DNA of 64,000 nt from Hafnia paralvei ATCC 29927 (GCF_001655005.1 NZ_LXET01000062.1:60093-124092), one strand, 5' to 3'; positions 17,776 to 26,692 are shown, counted from the stretch's first letter. Program-made: numbers and translations. Notes: a model not told the origin generated them from the sequence alone.

Positions 17776-18262
17776 TAACATTCCATATTAAAAGAGGGGC
17801 CCTGATACTGGATAAAAAATAGTCTTACCATAATTAAAATCATATGCTCTCTGGTTACAATTCGGATTGTTTTAGAGACACATATAATATTGCCAATATA
17901 AATTGGCAGAACGAACGTATTCTGACGAAGACTGTACATTTAAATATTTAAGTTCACCTTTGTATTTCTGCCAAGTAATAGCTTTTTATGGCATAGAATC
18001 AAAGCTCACAAGAATATAAATCACAACTTTAATAAAGGTAAAACTTCATTCTAAAAACTCACGACCTCTAATATGAAACTAACTATCAGACAAAGGCTCA
18101 TGATTATAAGTGAATTATTATGATACCAAATGAGTCTACTGGCTTTACGATATAGACAGATACATTTATGGACATTATATTTCAAGTATTTCGTATCATT
18201 TAAATTGGCTCAATTTCGCCAAAGCAAATAGAATTAATTGTGGCATATGGAATTTAAATAAA
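17776..18262. other. AT-rich intergenic region upstream of the porin gene
   Basis: About 490 bases with no convincing ORF. It is much richer in A and T than its surroundings and should hold the porin promoter. Two TTGTGA-like half-sites for CRP occur near 18006-18026 on the minus strand, but as a direct repeat rather than a palindrome, so I do not call a site. Confidence 0.5.
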
Positions 18263-18302
18263 ATAACGACACAGGTTAGTTTTAATAACACTGTGTCGTT
18301 AT
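18263..18302 (-). terminator. Terminator of cyaA
   Basis: Perfect 12-base-pair stem ATAACGACACAG/CTGTGTCGTTAT with a 16-base loop, beginning just after the cyaA stop. It is followed on the minus strand by TTTTATTTAAATT. Confidence 0.8.
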
Positions 18303-18306
18303 GTTT

Positions 18307-20856
18307 TTAATGCAGTTGGAACTGCTGTTTCAGCGGCGTGCCGTCGTTATCGTCGTTCACATTACACTGTGGCAAGGTGTTTGCACGAAACGGCATCACC
18401 TGTGAGCGACCATCAACGTTCACGATTTGATAGAATTGCGGCAGGTTAAAGTTGATAAAACTTGAACCATAGGTGAATCGATCGTGCGATGAAGAGTAGA
18501 AACGGCTAACATCACGCACCAGTTCTTCCTTACTGCCTTCGCAATGGTGATACACTTCTACGCGATTAGTTTCATCCAGAATATAGATGTTAAATCCTTC
18601 GTTATCACCATCTTCGAAGAAGAATTGAATAATCCCTTCGCTTGCGTAGCCATCAACCACCGCTGGCAAATGTACCTGTTCAGTTTCGACCTGAATGGAT
18701 AAGCCATGCAGTTTGTTATTCGAAATCGCCCCGTAGAACTCAACGGCGTTCTCGAGTTTCTGCACCGAAACGCTTAAGCGCTCAAAGAACAGTCCCCAGG
18801 TTTGTCCCGCCACACGCACGGCTTTGAAACGACCTGGCTCGAGGCGAGTACTCGATAAGCGCAAATCAATACATTCAGATACCAACTGCTGCAACCGCGT
18901 ACGGATCAAACCACGCAGATGCTGGCTATAACACAGAACTTCAACCGACTCCGGTGGCGCCGCGTCCTGATGCATTTTGCCTAAAATCGTTTTCAGCGCT
19001 TCCAACACCGCCTGCTCACCGCTGAAGTGCAAGGTACGCACTTCATTCCATGAGTTACGGTACAGCAGGTCGATACTACCGACTAAACATTGCTGTTGCT
19101 GCCCAAAACTGAATACGTCCAACTTGCGGAAGTCGAAATGTACCACCTGATTGCGAAACGCCGCCGTTGGATCATTTTCCAAGTTGACGATAATCGCCAG
19201 ATGACGGATTTCACACGGGCTATACAACGCTTTCGGCGATGGGGCAGGCAAACGTATAGGGAAATGCTGAGACACATCATGAACCAGCTCCTGTAGCTTA
19301 TTAATATCGCACAGGTTGTTATTGCTCTTGATGTGTAGCTTGGTATCCGCAGTCAGTAATCCATTGAAATACGCCCACGCCACAAGTTTGTTCAGATAGC
19401 GGTTATATTCCAGTGGCTGATGGCTGATGATCGTGTCGATAGTCGGCGCTTGATTGTACAAGTACCAACCGGTACGGTTGGCTCGGCCAATCGGTACGTG
19501 AATAAAGGTCAGGTTTTTTTCTGATAAATCAGGAGAAATCTGCGGGTTCACCAGTGTGACTTTACCCGGCAATGCCTCAAACGCCGCATAGAGTTTACGG
19601 GTGAGCACCCCGATATCCTGCGGGCTGGCGCTTACACTAAGGTTATTTCGACGCGCAAAGCGGATCAGATTGCGGTAACTCTGCATCATGGCATCTAGCA
19701 GCTCATTATGCGCTTCGCGAACCCGTTCAATTTTCCAATTAGCGCGATCGTCGAGCACTTCAATACGCTCTTGATCCCAGCCCCAAGATTCGACCAGTTG
19801 GCTCAGAATTTCGCGTCGCCAGCCTACACAGGCGCGGCTACGTGATAATTTTTCACACACTTTCAGGTAGAAGCAGCGGCGAGCTAAATCGAGACGCGCA
19901 GTATCGTTAATCTGCTCCAGATAATGCGTGACACGCTCTAGCATCATGCAGTAAGGGTCAAGCCCGAAAGAGACTATCTCCCCCTTGTGCAGACGCTGTT
20001 TAATCGTGATCGCGAGCAGTTCAGCATTCGGGTATTCCCACGAATAAGCTTCGAGCAACAAGGTTTTCAGCACTGCCTTGTAAGGAGAATCGATGCTTTT
20101 ATACAGCTGCCACAGACTCGCACCAAAGTACTCTTCAGCGGAAAGTGAGCTGAGACCGCCAAGGTCTAGCCATTCGTTTGGCGTTAACGCGCCCTGAGAG
20201 TACAGCGACATGACGTATTCGTCATAGTGTGCTTCTTCTTCGCTTGGCACCATATTCCACAGAATACGCTTGCCCGCTAGACGTACCGCAGTGCGATAGA
20301 ACTCATCAAGCAAGAGAATATGCTGAGTGGAGCCACAATCTTCCCCGCCTAAACTGCCGCTTTCATTATGGCGGAAACGGTTTTCATCGATTAGGAAGAA
20401 GCTGACCTCCACGCCAAGCGATGCAGCCCATTTTTCCAACCGTGTACATTTTTGCTGTAACCGATTGCGCTCATCGCCATCCAACCAAGATTGGTGGCAT
20501 ACCCAAATATCCAAATCCGAACTACAGCTTTGACCGATGGATGAAGTGCTTCCCATTGAGTAAACGCCAGTAATCGGCAGTTGGCCTGGATTATCCGCAG
20601 CAATAAAGCCGGGAGAGCGGAGATCGATTTCATGTAAATAGGTTTGCTGATTTTCATCAGGCGTGTAGAAGCAGATGCCATGGGGAACGTTACCATCAAG
20701 GTAACCTGGCATCAGAGGGTGGTGGTAATGCAATAAGGTTGGCAGCAGACTGTAAACCTGTTGAAAGGCCGGCCCCATAGCCGCTAAAGCGCGATCAACC
20801 CGAAGTTGATTTATCGCATCCAGTCTCTGTTTCAGTGTCTCGATGTAGAGGTACAA
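18307..20856 (-). CDS. cyaA: Class I adenylate cyclase
   Basis: Makes cAMP from ATP; activated through phosphorylated EIIA-Glc of the glucose PTS. 849 aa from a TTG at 20856 (YLYIETLKQRLDAINQL follows), the same UUG start as E. coli, where it limits expression. The frame is open upstream to 20910, but that part has no homology. The N-terminal catalytic domain contains GSTSSIGQSCSSDLDIWV (near 100-117), with the nucleotidyltransferase aspartates. The C-terminal regulatory domain includes the conserved YHHCEGSKEELVRDVSRF. The last residues differ from E. coli. Divergent from hemC, with a CRP site upstream. Confidence 0.97.
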   Translation of the reverse strand: MYLYIETLKQRLDAINQLRVDRALAAMGPAFQQVYSLLPTLLHYHHPLMPGYLDGNVPHGICFYTPDENQQTYLHEIDLRSPGFIAADNPGQLPITGVYSMGSTSSIGQSCSSDLDIWVCHQSWLDGDERNRLQQKCTRLEKWAASLGVEVSFFLIDENRFRHNESGSLGGEDCGSTQHILLLDEFYRTAVRLAGKRILWNMVPSEEEAHYDEYVMSLYSQGALTPNEWLDLGGLSSLSAEEYFGASLWQLYKSIDSPYKAVLKTLLLEAYSWEYPNAELLAITIKQRLHKGEIVSFGLDPYCMMLERVTHYLEQINDTARLDLARRCFYLKVCEKLSRSRACVGWRREILSQLVESWGWDQERIEVLDDRANWKIERVREAHNELLDAMMQSYRNLIRFARRNNLSVSASPQDIGVLTRKLYAAFEALPGKVTLVNPQISPDLSEKNLTFIHVPIGRANRTGWYLYNQAPTIDTIISHQPLEYNRYLNKLVAWAYFNGLLTADTKLHIKSNNNLCDINKLQELVHDVSQHFPIRLPAPSPKALYSPCEIRHLAIIVNLENDPTAAFRNQVVHFDFRKLDVFSFGQQQQCLVGSIDLLYRNSWNEVRTLHFSGEQAVLEALKTILGKMHQDAAPPESVEVLCYSQHLRGLIRTRLQQLVSECIDLRLSSTRLEPGRFKAVRVAGQTWGLFFERLSVSVQKLENAVEFYGAISNNKLHGLSIQVETEQVHLPAVVDGYASEGIIQFFFEDGDNEGFNIYILDETNRVEVYHHCEGSKEELVRDVSRFYSSSHDRFTYGSSFINFNLPQFYQIVNVDGRSQVMPFRANTLPQCNVNDDNDGTPLKQQFQLH

Positions 20857-20949
20857 GACGTTTCGCCTGATTATTCCAGTGTCTGAGAGAACCCTGTTTC
20901 CGTATCTCACCGTTTTTTAGTAAGAAATGTTTTAATAAGAAATTGCTGG

Positions 20950-20971
20950 AAACGTGATCAATCTAACACCT
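20950..20971 (-). promoter_or_regulatory. CRP binding site of cyaA
   Basis: Minus strand AGGTGTTAGATTGATCACG, nearly identical to the known CRP site overlapping the main cyaA promoter of E. coli (TGTTAAATTGATCACG). It predicts cAMP-CRP repression of cyaA and possible effects on divergent hemC. Confidence 0.8.
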
Positions 20972-21147
20972 TGCTGGTTGACCGTAAAGTATGTAAAGCC
21001 ACACACTTATTGTAGCGCCTTTCTTGTCGTTGATCTTACCGACTATTTCATCCTTTCCCCTTCCCAATTATTTTCCCACTAAACAGCCATCAGGTTCCAG
21101 CGCTGCAGGTTTGCTAACAAAATGATAGGATGAAGCATAGGATAAAA

Positions 21148-22119
21148 ATGGATATTCATATGCAAGAAAATACGTCTCAGCCAAACCAGACCCTACGCAT
21201 TGCCACCAGACAGAGCCCACTGGCACTGTGGCAGGCATATTATGTCCGCGATCATCTGCAAGCACATTGGCCAGATTTGACCGTGGAGTTGGTGCCTATG
21301 GTGACTCGCGGCGACGTTCTGCTGGATACTCCGTTGGCAAAAGTAGGCGGCAAAGGCCTGTTTGTGAAAGAACTGGAGCTAGCGTTACTGGATGGGCGTG
21401 CCGATATTGCCGTGCATTCAATGAAAGATGTTCCGGTCGCCTTCCCCGAAGGTTTAGGACTCGTCACCATCTGCGAACGCGAAGATCCGCGCGATGCTTT
21501 TGTCTCGCCTAAATATGCGCGTTTGGAGGATTTGCCTGAAGGAAGCATCGTTGGCACCTCTAGTCTGCGTCGTCAGTGTCAGCTAAGAGAGATTCGCCCA
21601 GACCTCATCGTGCGCGATCTGCGTGGCAACGTGGGAACTCGCTTGGCAAAACTGGATAACGGTGACTATGACGCTATTATTCTGGCCGCTGCGGGTTTAA
21701 AACGTTTGGAGCTTGAAGAACGTATCCGCTATGCGCTACCGCCAGAACAATCTCTGCCAGCTGTCGGCCAAGGCGCCGTGGGTATAGAGTGCCGCTTGAA
21801 TGACACTCGAACCCAAGCGCTACTCGCTCCGCTTAATGATATTGATACAGCCACTCGCGTCAGTGCTGAGCGCGCGATGAATACGCGTTTGGAAGGAGGT
21901 TGTCAGGTTCCTATCGGCAGCTATTCTGAACTAAATGGCGATGAAATATGGCTGCGTGCTTTAGTGGGGAAACCCGACGGTACCCTCATTATTCGCGGTG
22001 AACGCCGTGGCCCGCGCGCTAAAGCCGCGGAGTTGGGTGTTTCTCTGGCGGAAGAATTACTTGAACGCGGTGCACGGGAAATTCTGGAAGACGTTTATCA
22101 AGGGCAAACGCCGCGATGA
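21148..22119 (+). CDS. hemC: Hydroxymethylbilane synthase (porphobilinogen deaminase)
   Basis: Polymerises four porphobilinogen units into hydroxymethylbilane in tetrapyrrole synthesis. 323 aa if started at ATG 21148, where AGGA sits five bases upstream; this gives about ten more N-terminal residues than E. coli before LRIATRQSPLALWQ. ATGs at 21130 and 21160 lack a good site. The substrate-binding VGTSSLRRQCQL and the dipyrromethane attachment cysteine in GGCQVPIGSY (about 252) are present. First gene of hemCDXY; ATGA overlap with hemD. Confidence 0.97.
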   Translation: MDIHMQENTSQPNQTLRIATRQSPLALWQAYYVRDHLQAHWPDLTVELVPMVTRGDVLLDTPLAKVGGKGLFVKELELALLDGRADIAVHSMKDVPVAFPEGLGLVTICEREDPRDAFVSPKYARLEDLPEGSIVGTSSLRRQCQLREIRPDLIVRDLRGNVGTRLAKLDNGDYDAIILAAAGLKRLELEERIRYALPPEQSLPAVGQGAVGIECRLNDTRTQALLAPLNDIDTATRVSAERAMNTRLEGGCQVPIGSYSELNGDEIWLRALVGKPDGTLIIRGERRGPRAKAAELGVSLAEELLERGAREILEDVYQGQTPR

Positions 22120-22856
22120 GTATTTTGGTCACTCGCCCATCACCTGCTGGTGAAGCCCTAGTCAGTAGACTGCGAACGCTGGGGCGAGCGGCCTATCATG
22201 TTCCGCTTATCGACTTTACGCCTGGTTCAGGGTTAACAACGTTACCCACCCAACTTCAACGGCTTGCTTCGGGCGATCTGGTTTTCGCCTTATCACAACA
22301 TGCGGTACGCTATGCCCATCCCTATCTGCAAAGAAACGGAATGACATGGCCCCGTGAGCTCAACTATTTTGCCATTGGACGCCCAACGGCGCTACGCCTG
22401 CACACCGCCAGTGGCCTGCCCGTCGGTTATCCACGGCCGCCAGAAACTTCTGAGTCCTTACTACTTCTCCCTGAATTAAGAGACATAGCAGGAAAGCGGG
22501 CACTAATATTACGTGGCAACGGTGGTCGAGAGTTATTAGCCGAAACATTGACCCAACGCGGCGTGAACGTAACACTGTGTGAATGTTATCAACGTTGTGC
22601 TATCCACTATAATGGTGCTGAACAAAGCGCTCACTGGCAACGGCAAGGGATTTCAACACTCGTCGTGACCAGTGGCGAAATGCTACAACAACTGTATGAT
22701 TTAGTTCCTGATTACGATCGGATAATGTGGCTATTACATTGCCGTTTGATTGTGGTTAGCGAACGGTTAGCTACCCTCGCTCAGGCATTGGGCTGGAAAG
22801 ACATTCAGGTAGCTGAAAGTGCTGATAATGACGCGCTGATCCGCGCGCTACAATAA
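22116..22856 (+). CDS. hemD: Uroporphyrinogen-III synthase
   Basis: Cyclises hydroxymethylbilane to uroporphyrinogen III with inversion of ring D. 246 aa, same as E. coli. Sequence is weakly conserved in this family, but the start MSILVTRPSPAGEALVSRLR, ALILRGNGGRELLAETL and TLVVTSGEMLQQLYDLV are typical. Translationally coupled to hemC by a four-base overlap, which also fixes the start. Confidence 0.95.
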   Translation: MSILVTRPSPAGEALVSRLRTLGRAAYHVPLIDFTPGSGLTTLPTQLQRLASGDLVFALSQHAVRYAHPYLQRNGMTWPRELNYFAIGRPTALRLHTASGLPVGYPRPPETSESLLLLPELRDIAGKRALILRGNGGRELLAETLTQRGVNVTLCECYQRCAIHYNGAEQSAHWQRQGISTLVVTSGEMLQQLYDLVPDYDRIMWLLHCRLIVVSERLATLAQALGWKDIQVAESADNDALIRALQ

Positions 22857-22877
22857 CTGACTATGGGAAGTGCCAAG

Positions 22878-24056
22878 ATGACGGAACCGACAACCCCATC
22901 CGAAAAGGTTGAGGAAAAGAACACCGCGACTGAACACGAGATCCAGCCAGCATCTAATCTCAACAATAATATCTCCAGTGAGCAGGTCGCTAAAACTGTG
23001 AAAAAAGAATCCGCTAAAGGGCCTGTGCTGGGCGCCATTGCCATTGTTTTGGTGATCGCACTCGGTGCTGGTTTATATTATCACGGCCATCAACAGGCCT
23101 TGGCGCAACAGGCTGAGAATAATGAACTCAGCGATCAACTGACTGCGCTGCATAACGAGCAGGCACAAGAAAAACTGCGTATCAACGCACTGATCAACCA
23201 GCAAAATAAAGCGCTTAGCGTTGCCGATCAATTGCAAACATCTCAATCACAGCAGTTGAAAGAGCTAGAAGCCAAAGTTGCCGCGATTTCAGGTAGTGAT
23301 GCAAAAAACTGGTTACTCGCTCAGGCTGATTTTCTGGTTAAGCTGGCCGGTCGCAAGTTATGGAGCGATCAGGACGTCACAACCGCCGGTGCGCTGTTGA
23401 AAAGCGCCGATGAGAGTTTGGCTGAAATGAACGATCCAAGCCTGATCGATGTACGCCGTGCGCTGACTGAAGATATCTCATCATTAGCGAGCGTCAGCCA
23501 AATTGATTTTGATGGCATTATTCTCAAACTGAATCAGCTATCTAACCAAGTTGACGATTTGCGTCTCGCTGACAATAACAGCGATGAGGCCCCGATGGAC
23601 GAAGATGACGGTGAAGTGTCTAGTTCATTAAACGAATGGCGACAAAATTTGGTGAAAAGCTGGCATAACTTTATGTCTGAGTTTATCACTGTACGTCGCC
23701 GCGACAGTAGCGCTGAGCCGCTGCTGGCACCAAACCAAGATGTGTACCTGCGTGAAAACATTCGCTCGCGCTTGCTGGTCGCCGCCCAAGCGGTACCACG
23801 CCATCAAAATGAAGTTTATCAGCAGTCCCTTGAAACCGTCTCAACGTGGGTGCGTGCTTACTTCGATGTGAATGACCCCACGACAAAAGCCTTCCTGAGC
23901 CAGTTAGATGAGCTTAGTCAGCAGTCTATTAATATGGATGTCCCAACAGAGCTAAAGAGCCAACCACTGTTGGAAAAACTGATGCAAACCCGCGTGCGTA
24001 ATCTGATGGCGACACCTTCTGTGCCAGCCGCCGCGCCCACAGCACAGGGAGAATAA
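22878..24056 (+). CDS. hemX: HemX, inner membrane protein of the hem operon
   Basis: Single-pass membrane protein with a hydrophilic Thr/Glu-rich N-terminus, one membrane segment (VLGAIAIVLVIALGAGLYY, about 52-70), a coiled coil rich in Gln (about 80-130) and a large periplasmic domain containing AKNWLLAQADFLVKLAGRKLW. Once proposed as a uroporphyrinogen methylase, but it lacks a methyltransferase fold; its role is unknown. I start at ATG 22878, with GGAAG eight bases upstream (392 aa); the ATG at 22863 has no site. Two bases separate it from hemY. Confidence 0.93.
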   Translation: MTEPTTPSEKVEEKNTATEHEIQPASNLNNNISSEQVAKTVKKESAKGPVLGAIAIVLVIALGAGLYYHGHQQALAQQAENNELSDQLTALHNEQAQEKLRINALINQQNKALSVADQLQTSQSQQLKELEAKVAAISGSDAKNWLLAQADFLVKLAGRKLWSDQDVTTAGALLKSADESLAEMNDPSLIDVRRALTEDISSLASVSQIDFDGIILKLNQLSNQVDDLRLADNNSDEAPMDEDDGEVSSSLNEWRQNLVKSWHNFMSEFITVRRRDSSAEPLLAPNQDVYLRENIRSRLLVAAQAVPRHQNEVYQQSLETVSTWVRAYFDVNDPTTKAFLSQLDELSQQSINMDVPTELKSQPLLEKLMQTRVRNLMATPSVPAAAPTAQGE

Positions 24057-24058
24057 GC

Positions 24059-25264
24059 ATGCTTAAGGTCTTATTGCTCTTTATAATCCTAATCGCAGGG
24101 ATTGTATTGGGGCCCATGTTTGCCGGCCATCAGGGCTACGTTTTGATTCAGACGGATACCTACAACATCGAAACTAGCGTTACTGCGCTGGTGATCATGT
24201 TGATCCTATTGATTGTTGTGTTATTCGCGATTGAGTGGATACTCCGCCGCGTCTTTCGCACTGGAGCTCGTACACGCGGCTGGTTCGTTGGGCGCAAGCG
24301 TACACGTGCGCGTAAGCAAACTCGCGAAGGCTTAATGAAGCTTGCTGAAGGCGACTACACCCAAGTGGAAAAACTGCTTTCCCGCAATGCCGATCACGCA
24401 GAACAACCTGTGGTCAACTATTTACTGGCGGCTGAAGCGGCACAGCAGCGCGGTGACGAGCTACGCGTTAATCAGTACTTAGAACGAGCTTCCGAAGTTG
24501 CTGACAGCAACCAGCTTCCTGTCGATATCACTCGAGTGCGCATTCAATTGGCTCGTGGTGAAAATCATGCAGCACGCCACGGCGTTGACGCTCTGCTAAA
24601 TGTTGCACCGCGTCACCCTGAAGTACTTCGTTTGGCAGAGCAGGCGTATGTCAGAACGCAGGCATATCAGTCACTACTTGAGATTTTACCCAGCCTTGCC
24701 AAAGCTAATGTTTATAACGATGACGAGATCCAGCAACTACAGCTAAAAGCTTACATCGGCCTGATGAACGAGCGCATGGCTAACGGTGGCAGTCTTGGCC
24801 TAAAAAGTTGGTGGAATGACCAGAGTCGCAAAACGCGCCATGAGACCGCTTTGCAAGTCGCAATGATAGAGCATCTCATCGAATGTAACGATCACGATAC
24901 AGCCCAACAGATTTTAGTTGATGGGCTGAAACGTAAATTCGACGAACGCTTGGTGCTCTTGATGCCAAAACTCAAATCAGGTAACCCTGAACAGTTAGAG
25001 AAGCTGTTAAATCAGCAAATTAAGCAACATGGCGCTAGCGCATTGCTCAACAGCACCTTAGGCCAACTATTAATGCGTCACGGCGAGTGGCAGCAGGCCA
25101 GCGAAGCCTTCCGTGCTGCGCTTAAACAGCGCCCAGACGCTTACGACTACGCTTGGTTAGCCGATGTGTTAGATAAACTCCATCGTCCTGAAGAGGCCGC
25201 TCAGATGCGACGTGATGGCCTATTACTGACGCTAAAGCAAGATCAGCCCGCTAATCCAGCCTAA
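24059..25264 (+). CDS. hemY: HemY, membrane protein with TPR-like repeats
   Basis: 401 aa. Two membrane segments near the N-terminus (about 2-22 and 40-62) frame a short loop; a basic stretch RTGARTRGWFVGRKRTRARK follows, then a cytoplasmic helical repeat domain of TPR type. Despite its name it is not the protoporphyrinogen oxidase of Bacillus; in enterobacteria its role in late haem synthesis is uncertain. Last gene of hemCDXY, ended by a strong terminator. Confidence 0.93.
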   Translation: MLKVLLLFIILIAGIVLGPMFAGHQGYVLIQTDTYNIETSVTALVIMLILLIVVLFAIEWILRRVFRTGARTRGWFVGRKRTRARKQTREGLMKLAEGDYTQVEKLLSRNADHAEQPVVNYLLAAEAAQQRGDELRVNQYLERASEVADSNQLPVDITRVRIQLARGENHAARHGVDALLNVAPRHPEVLRLAEQAYVRTQAYQSLLEILPSLAKANVYNDDEIQQLQLKAYIGLMNERMANGGSLGLKSWWNDQSRKTRHETALQVAMIEHLIECNDHDTAQQILVDGLKRKFDERLVLLMPKLKSGNPEQLEKLLNQQIKQHGASALLNSTLGQLLMRHGEWQQASEAFRAALKQRPDAYDYAWLADVLDKLHRPEEAAQMRRDGLLLTLKQDQPANPA

Positions 25265-25285
25265 GCACTACTCGCTCTTCTTCTA

Positions 25286-25309
25286 AGCCCGCATGATGCG
25301 GGCTTTTTT
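25286..25309 (+). terminator. Terminator of the hemCDXY operon
   Basis: AGCCCGCA/TGCGGGCT stem with a three-base loop (25286-25304) running into TTTTTT, 22 bases after the hemY stop. Confidence 0.9.
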
Positions 25310-25324
25310 ATGCGATTTTTAGGC

Positions 25325-25536
25325 AAAAAAAAACACCTGCCATAGGGCAAGTGTCTAAAAGGACAATCAGATCTTAGGACAACTGATTGGTGTCTCACTC
25401 AACGTTACGCCCGTGGGCTGATGAAGGGTCAAGACCACTATCATCAGGATCGGACAATAGACACCGTAAATTGGCTCTGCATCATTCGGAGGTTTATGAA
25501 GCTTTCGCAAACATAAGAAGGTGAATGAGCATCTAC
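25325..25536 (-). ncRNA. glmZ: Small RNA GlmZ
   Basis: Hfq-binding sRNA that activates glmS translation and is controlled by GlmY and RapZ. The minus strand from 25536 begins GTAGATGCTCATTC, then carries CATAAACCTCCGAATG, GCAGAGCC and TTTACGGTG, which follow E. coli GlmZ block by block as I remember it. It ends in a terminator (stem CACTTGCC/GGCAGGTG, loop CTAT, then nine T at 25325-25333). Length about 212 against 207 in E. coli, in the same position after hemY. A 61-codon frame inside it is chance. Confidence 0.9.
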
Positions 25537-25547
25537 GTAGATAATAA

Positions 25548-25563
25548 TGCACTTAGCGTGCCA
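25548..25563 (-). promoter_or_regulatory. Sigma-54 promoter of glmZ
   Basis: TGGCACG-N4-GTGCA matches the sigma-54 consensus with one mismatch and correct -24/-12 spacing, ending 13 bases before the expected GlmZ 5' end. TATTAT just downstream could also serve as a sigma-70 -10 box. Confidence 0.75.
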
Positions 25564-25660
25564 ACTTTTAAAACTAAGCCCTATCCAGCGATATTTTTAT
25601 ACTCAGTGCGCTACAGCAAGCTTGCGCTAGGCAACTTATAAAAGCAGCAGGCGAATCACT

Positions 25661-25719
25661 CGTCGTCTCGTAGAGACACAGAACCCGTTTACCCATCAAT
25701 GTGTCGCCCACCAACGACA
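25661..25719 (-). promoter_or_regulatory. Two probable GlrR activator sites upstream of glmZ
   Basis: Two inverted repeats share the layout TGTC-N10-GACA: 25702-25719 perfectly, and 25661-25678 with one mismatch. They are 41 bases apart (about four helical turns) and 100-170 bases upstream of the sigma-54 promoter, as expected for the enhancer-binding protein GlrR, which drives glmY/glmZ. Site identity is inferred from spacing and half-sites. Confidence 0.6.
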
Positions 25720-25778
25720 CCTTTCTTCGCAAGAGAAATTCATATTTAAAATCAATTAATTATGAGTCTCAATTAAGA

Positions 25779-25800
25779 GACATAGCCAATAAGCTATGTC
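25779..25800. repeat. Unexplained inverted repeat
   Basis: GACATAGC/GCTATGTC, eight perfect pairs with a six-base spacer, in the gap between glmZ and the tRNA operon terminator. Its half-sites are GACA...TGTC, the reverse of the GlrR sites. The remaining bases to 25930 show no gene. Confidence 0.4.
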
Positions 25801-25930
25801 GTTAAAAACCAACATAGTGAAAATTGTTTTATTGACCAAAAGAGTAACAAGGCTGGAATAAGAAGCAGACAGTACTAAAAGTCGAAGCCAAAAGGAAAAT
25901 ATCAGAGGGTTGTTTGAGGAATTTTAAACG

Positions 25931-25954
25931 AAAAAAAACCCCGCATTGCGGGGT
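25931..25954 (-). terminator. Terminator of the tRNA operon
   Basis: Seven-base-pair stem ACCCCGC/GCGGGGT with a three-base loop (25938-25954), followed on the minus strand by eight T. Confidence 0.9.
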
Positions 25955-25966
25955 CTTTCTCAAGAG

Positions 25967-26043
25967 TGGTCGGCGAGAGAGGATTCGAACCTCCGACCCA
26001 CTGGTCCCAAACCAGTTGCGCTACCAAGCTGCGCTACTCGCCG
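25967..26043 (-). tRNA. proM: tRNA-Pro (TGG), distal copy
   Basis: 77 nt including the encoded CCA. Cloverleaf with anticodon TGG in the loop of CTGGTTTGGGACCAG; T-loop GGTTCGAATCC. The gene matches E. coli proM as I recall it. It is the second of two tandem copies and lies last in the operon before the terminator. Confidence 0.97.
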
Positions 26044-26135
26044 ATGCAATTCTTTTCACCCATAATGCTTAAGTTGCATTAGAGCTTTCTAACTGTCTGA
26101 ACACGATTTTATTCTACAAATCACATTCAATTAAT

Positions 26136-26212
26136 TGGTCGGCGAGAGAGGATTCGAACCTCCGACCCACTGGTCCCAAACCAGTTGCGCTACCAAGCTG
26201 CGCTACTCGCCG
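26136..26212 (-). tRNA. proM: tRNA-Pro (TGG), proximal copy
   Basis: 77 nt, identical over its whole length to the copy at 25967-26043, with 92 bases between them. E. coli has one gene at this place, so this is a tandem duplication. Confidence 0.97.
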
Positions 26213-26299
26213 ATAACTCTGACTTACGCCTAAGAGTTCGTACTACTGAATGACCTCGGTCATTTTACTACTCACAGATTACCAATTCTAGATTGGTTG

Positions 26300-26386
26300 T
26301 GGTGCGAAGAGAGGGACTTGAACCCTCACGTCCGTAAGGACACTAACACCTGAAGCTAGCGCGTCTACCAATTCCGCCACCTTCGC
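26300..26386 (-). tRNA. leuT: tRNA-Leu (CAG)
   Basis: 87 nt with a long variable arm and encoded CCA. Anticodon CAG within CTAGCTTCAGGTG. Third gene of the operon, as in E. coli argX-hisR-leuT-proM. Confidence 0.97.
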
Positions 26387-26401
26387 AATGCCACTTAAAT
26401 C

Positions 26402-26477
26402 TGGGGTGGCTAATGGGACTCGAACCCACGACAACTGGAATCACAATCCAGGGCTCTACCAACTGAGCTATAGCCAC
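26402..26477 (-). tRNA. hisR: tRNA-His (GTG)
   Basis: 76 nt with encoded CCA. Anticodon GTG within CTGGATTGTGATTCCAG. The extra G at -1 needed by HisRS is encoded by the C at 26478. Confidence 0.97.
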
Positions 26478-26565
26478 CATCAATTCTTATAACGCGGTAT
26501 CGTATTTTGTACTGCATACCACCGCAGCTCTTGCACACAAAGCTTCGTAAAGCTCTTTAAAAAAC

Positions 26566-26642
<77 letters not shown>

Positions 26643-26663
26643 TTAGCGCCGTTGCGGGAACGG

Positions 26664-26692
26664 ATATTACGGACTTGGTGCCATGCTGTCTA
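26664..26692 (-). promoter_or_regulatory. Promoter of the argX-hisR-leuT-proM operon
   Basis: TAGACA (26687-26692) and TAATAT (26664-26669), 17 bases apart, followed by a GC-rich discriminator (CCGTTCCCGC) typical of stringently controlled stable-RNA promoters. Confidence 0.8.

Noticed and set aside
18000..18030. Possible CRP site upstream of the porin gene
   Set aside because: Two TTGTGA-like half-sites are in direct, not inverted, orientation.
25367..25552. 61-codon ORF on the minus strand
   Set aside because: It lies across GlmZ and its promoter; sequence conservation there is that of the sRNA.
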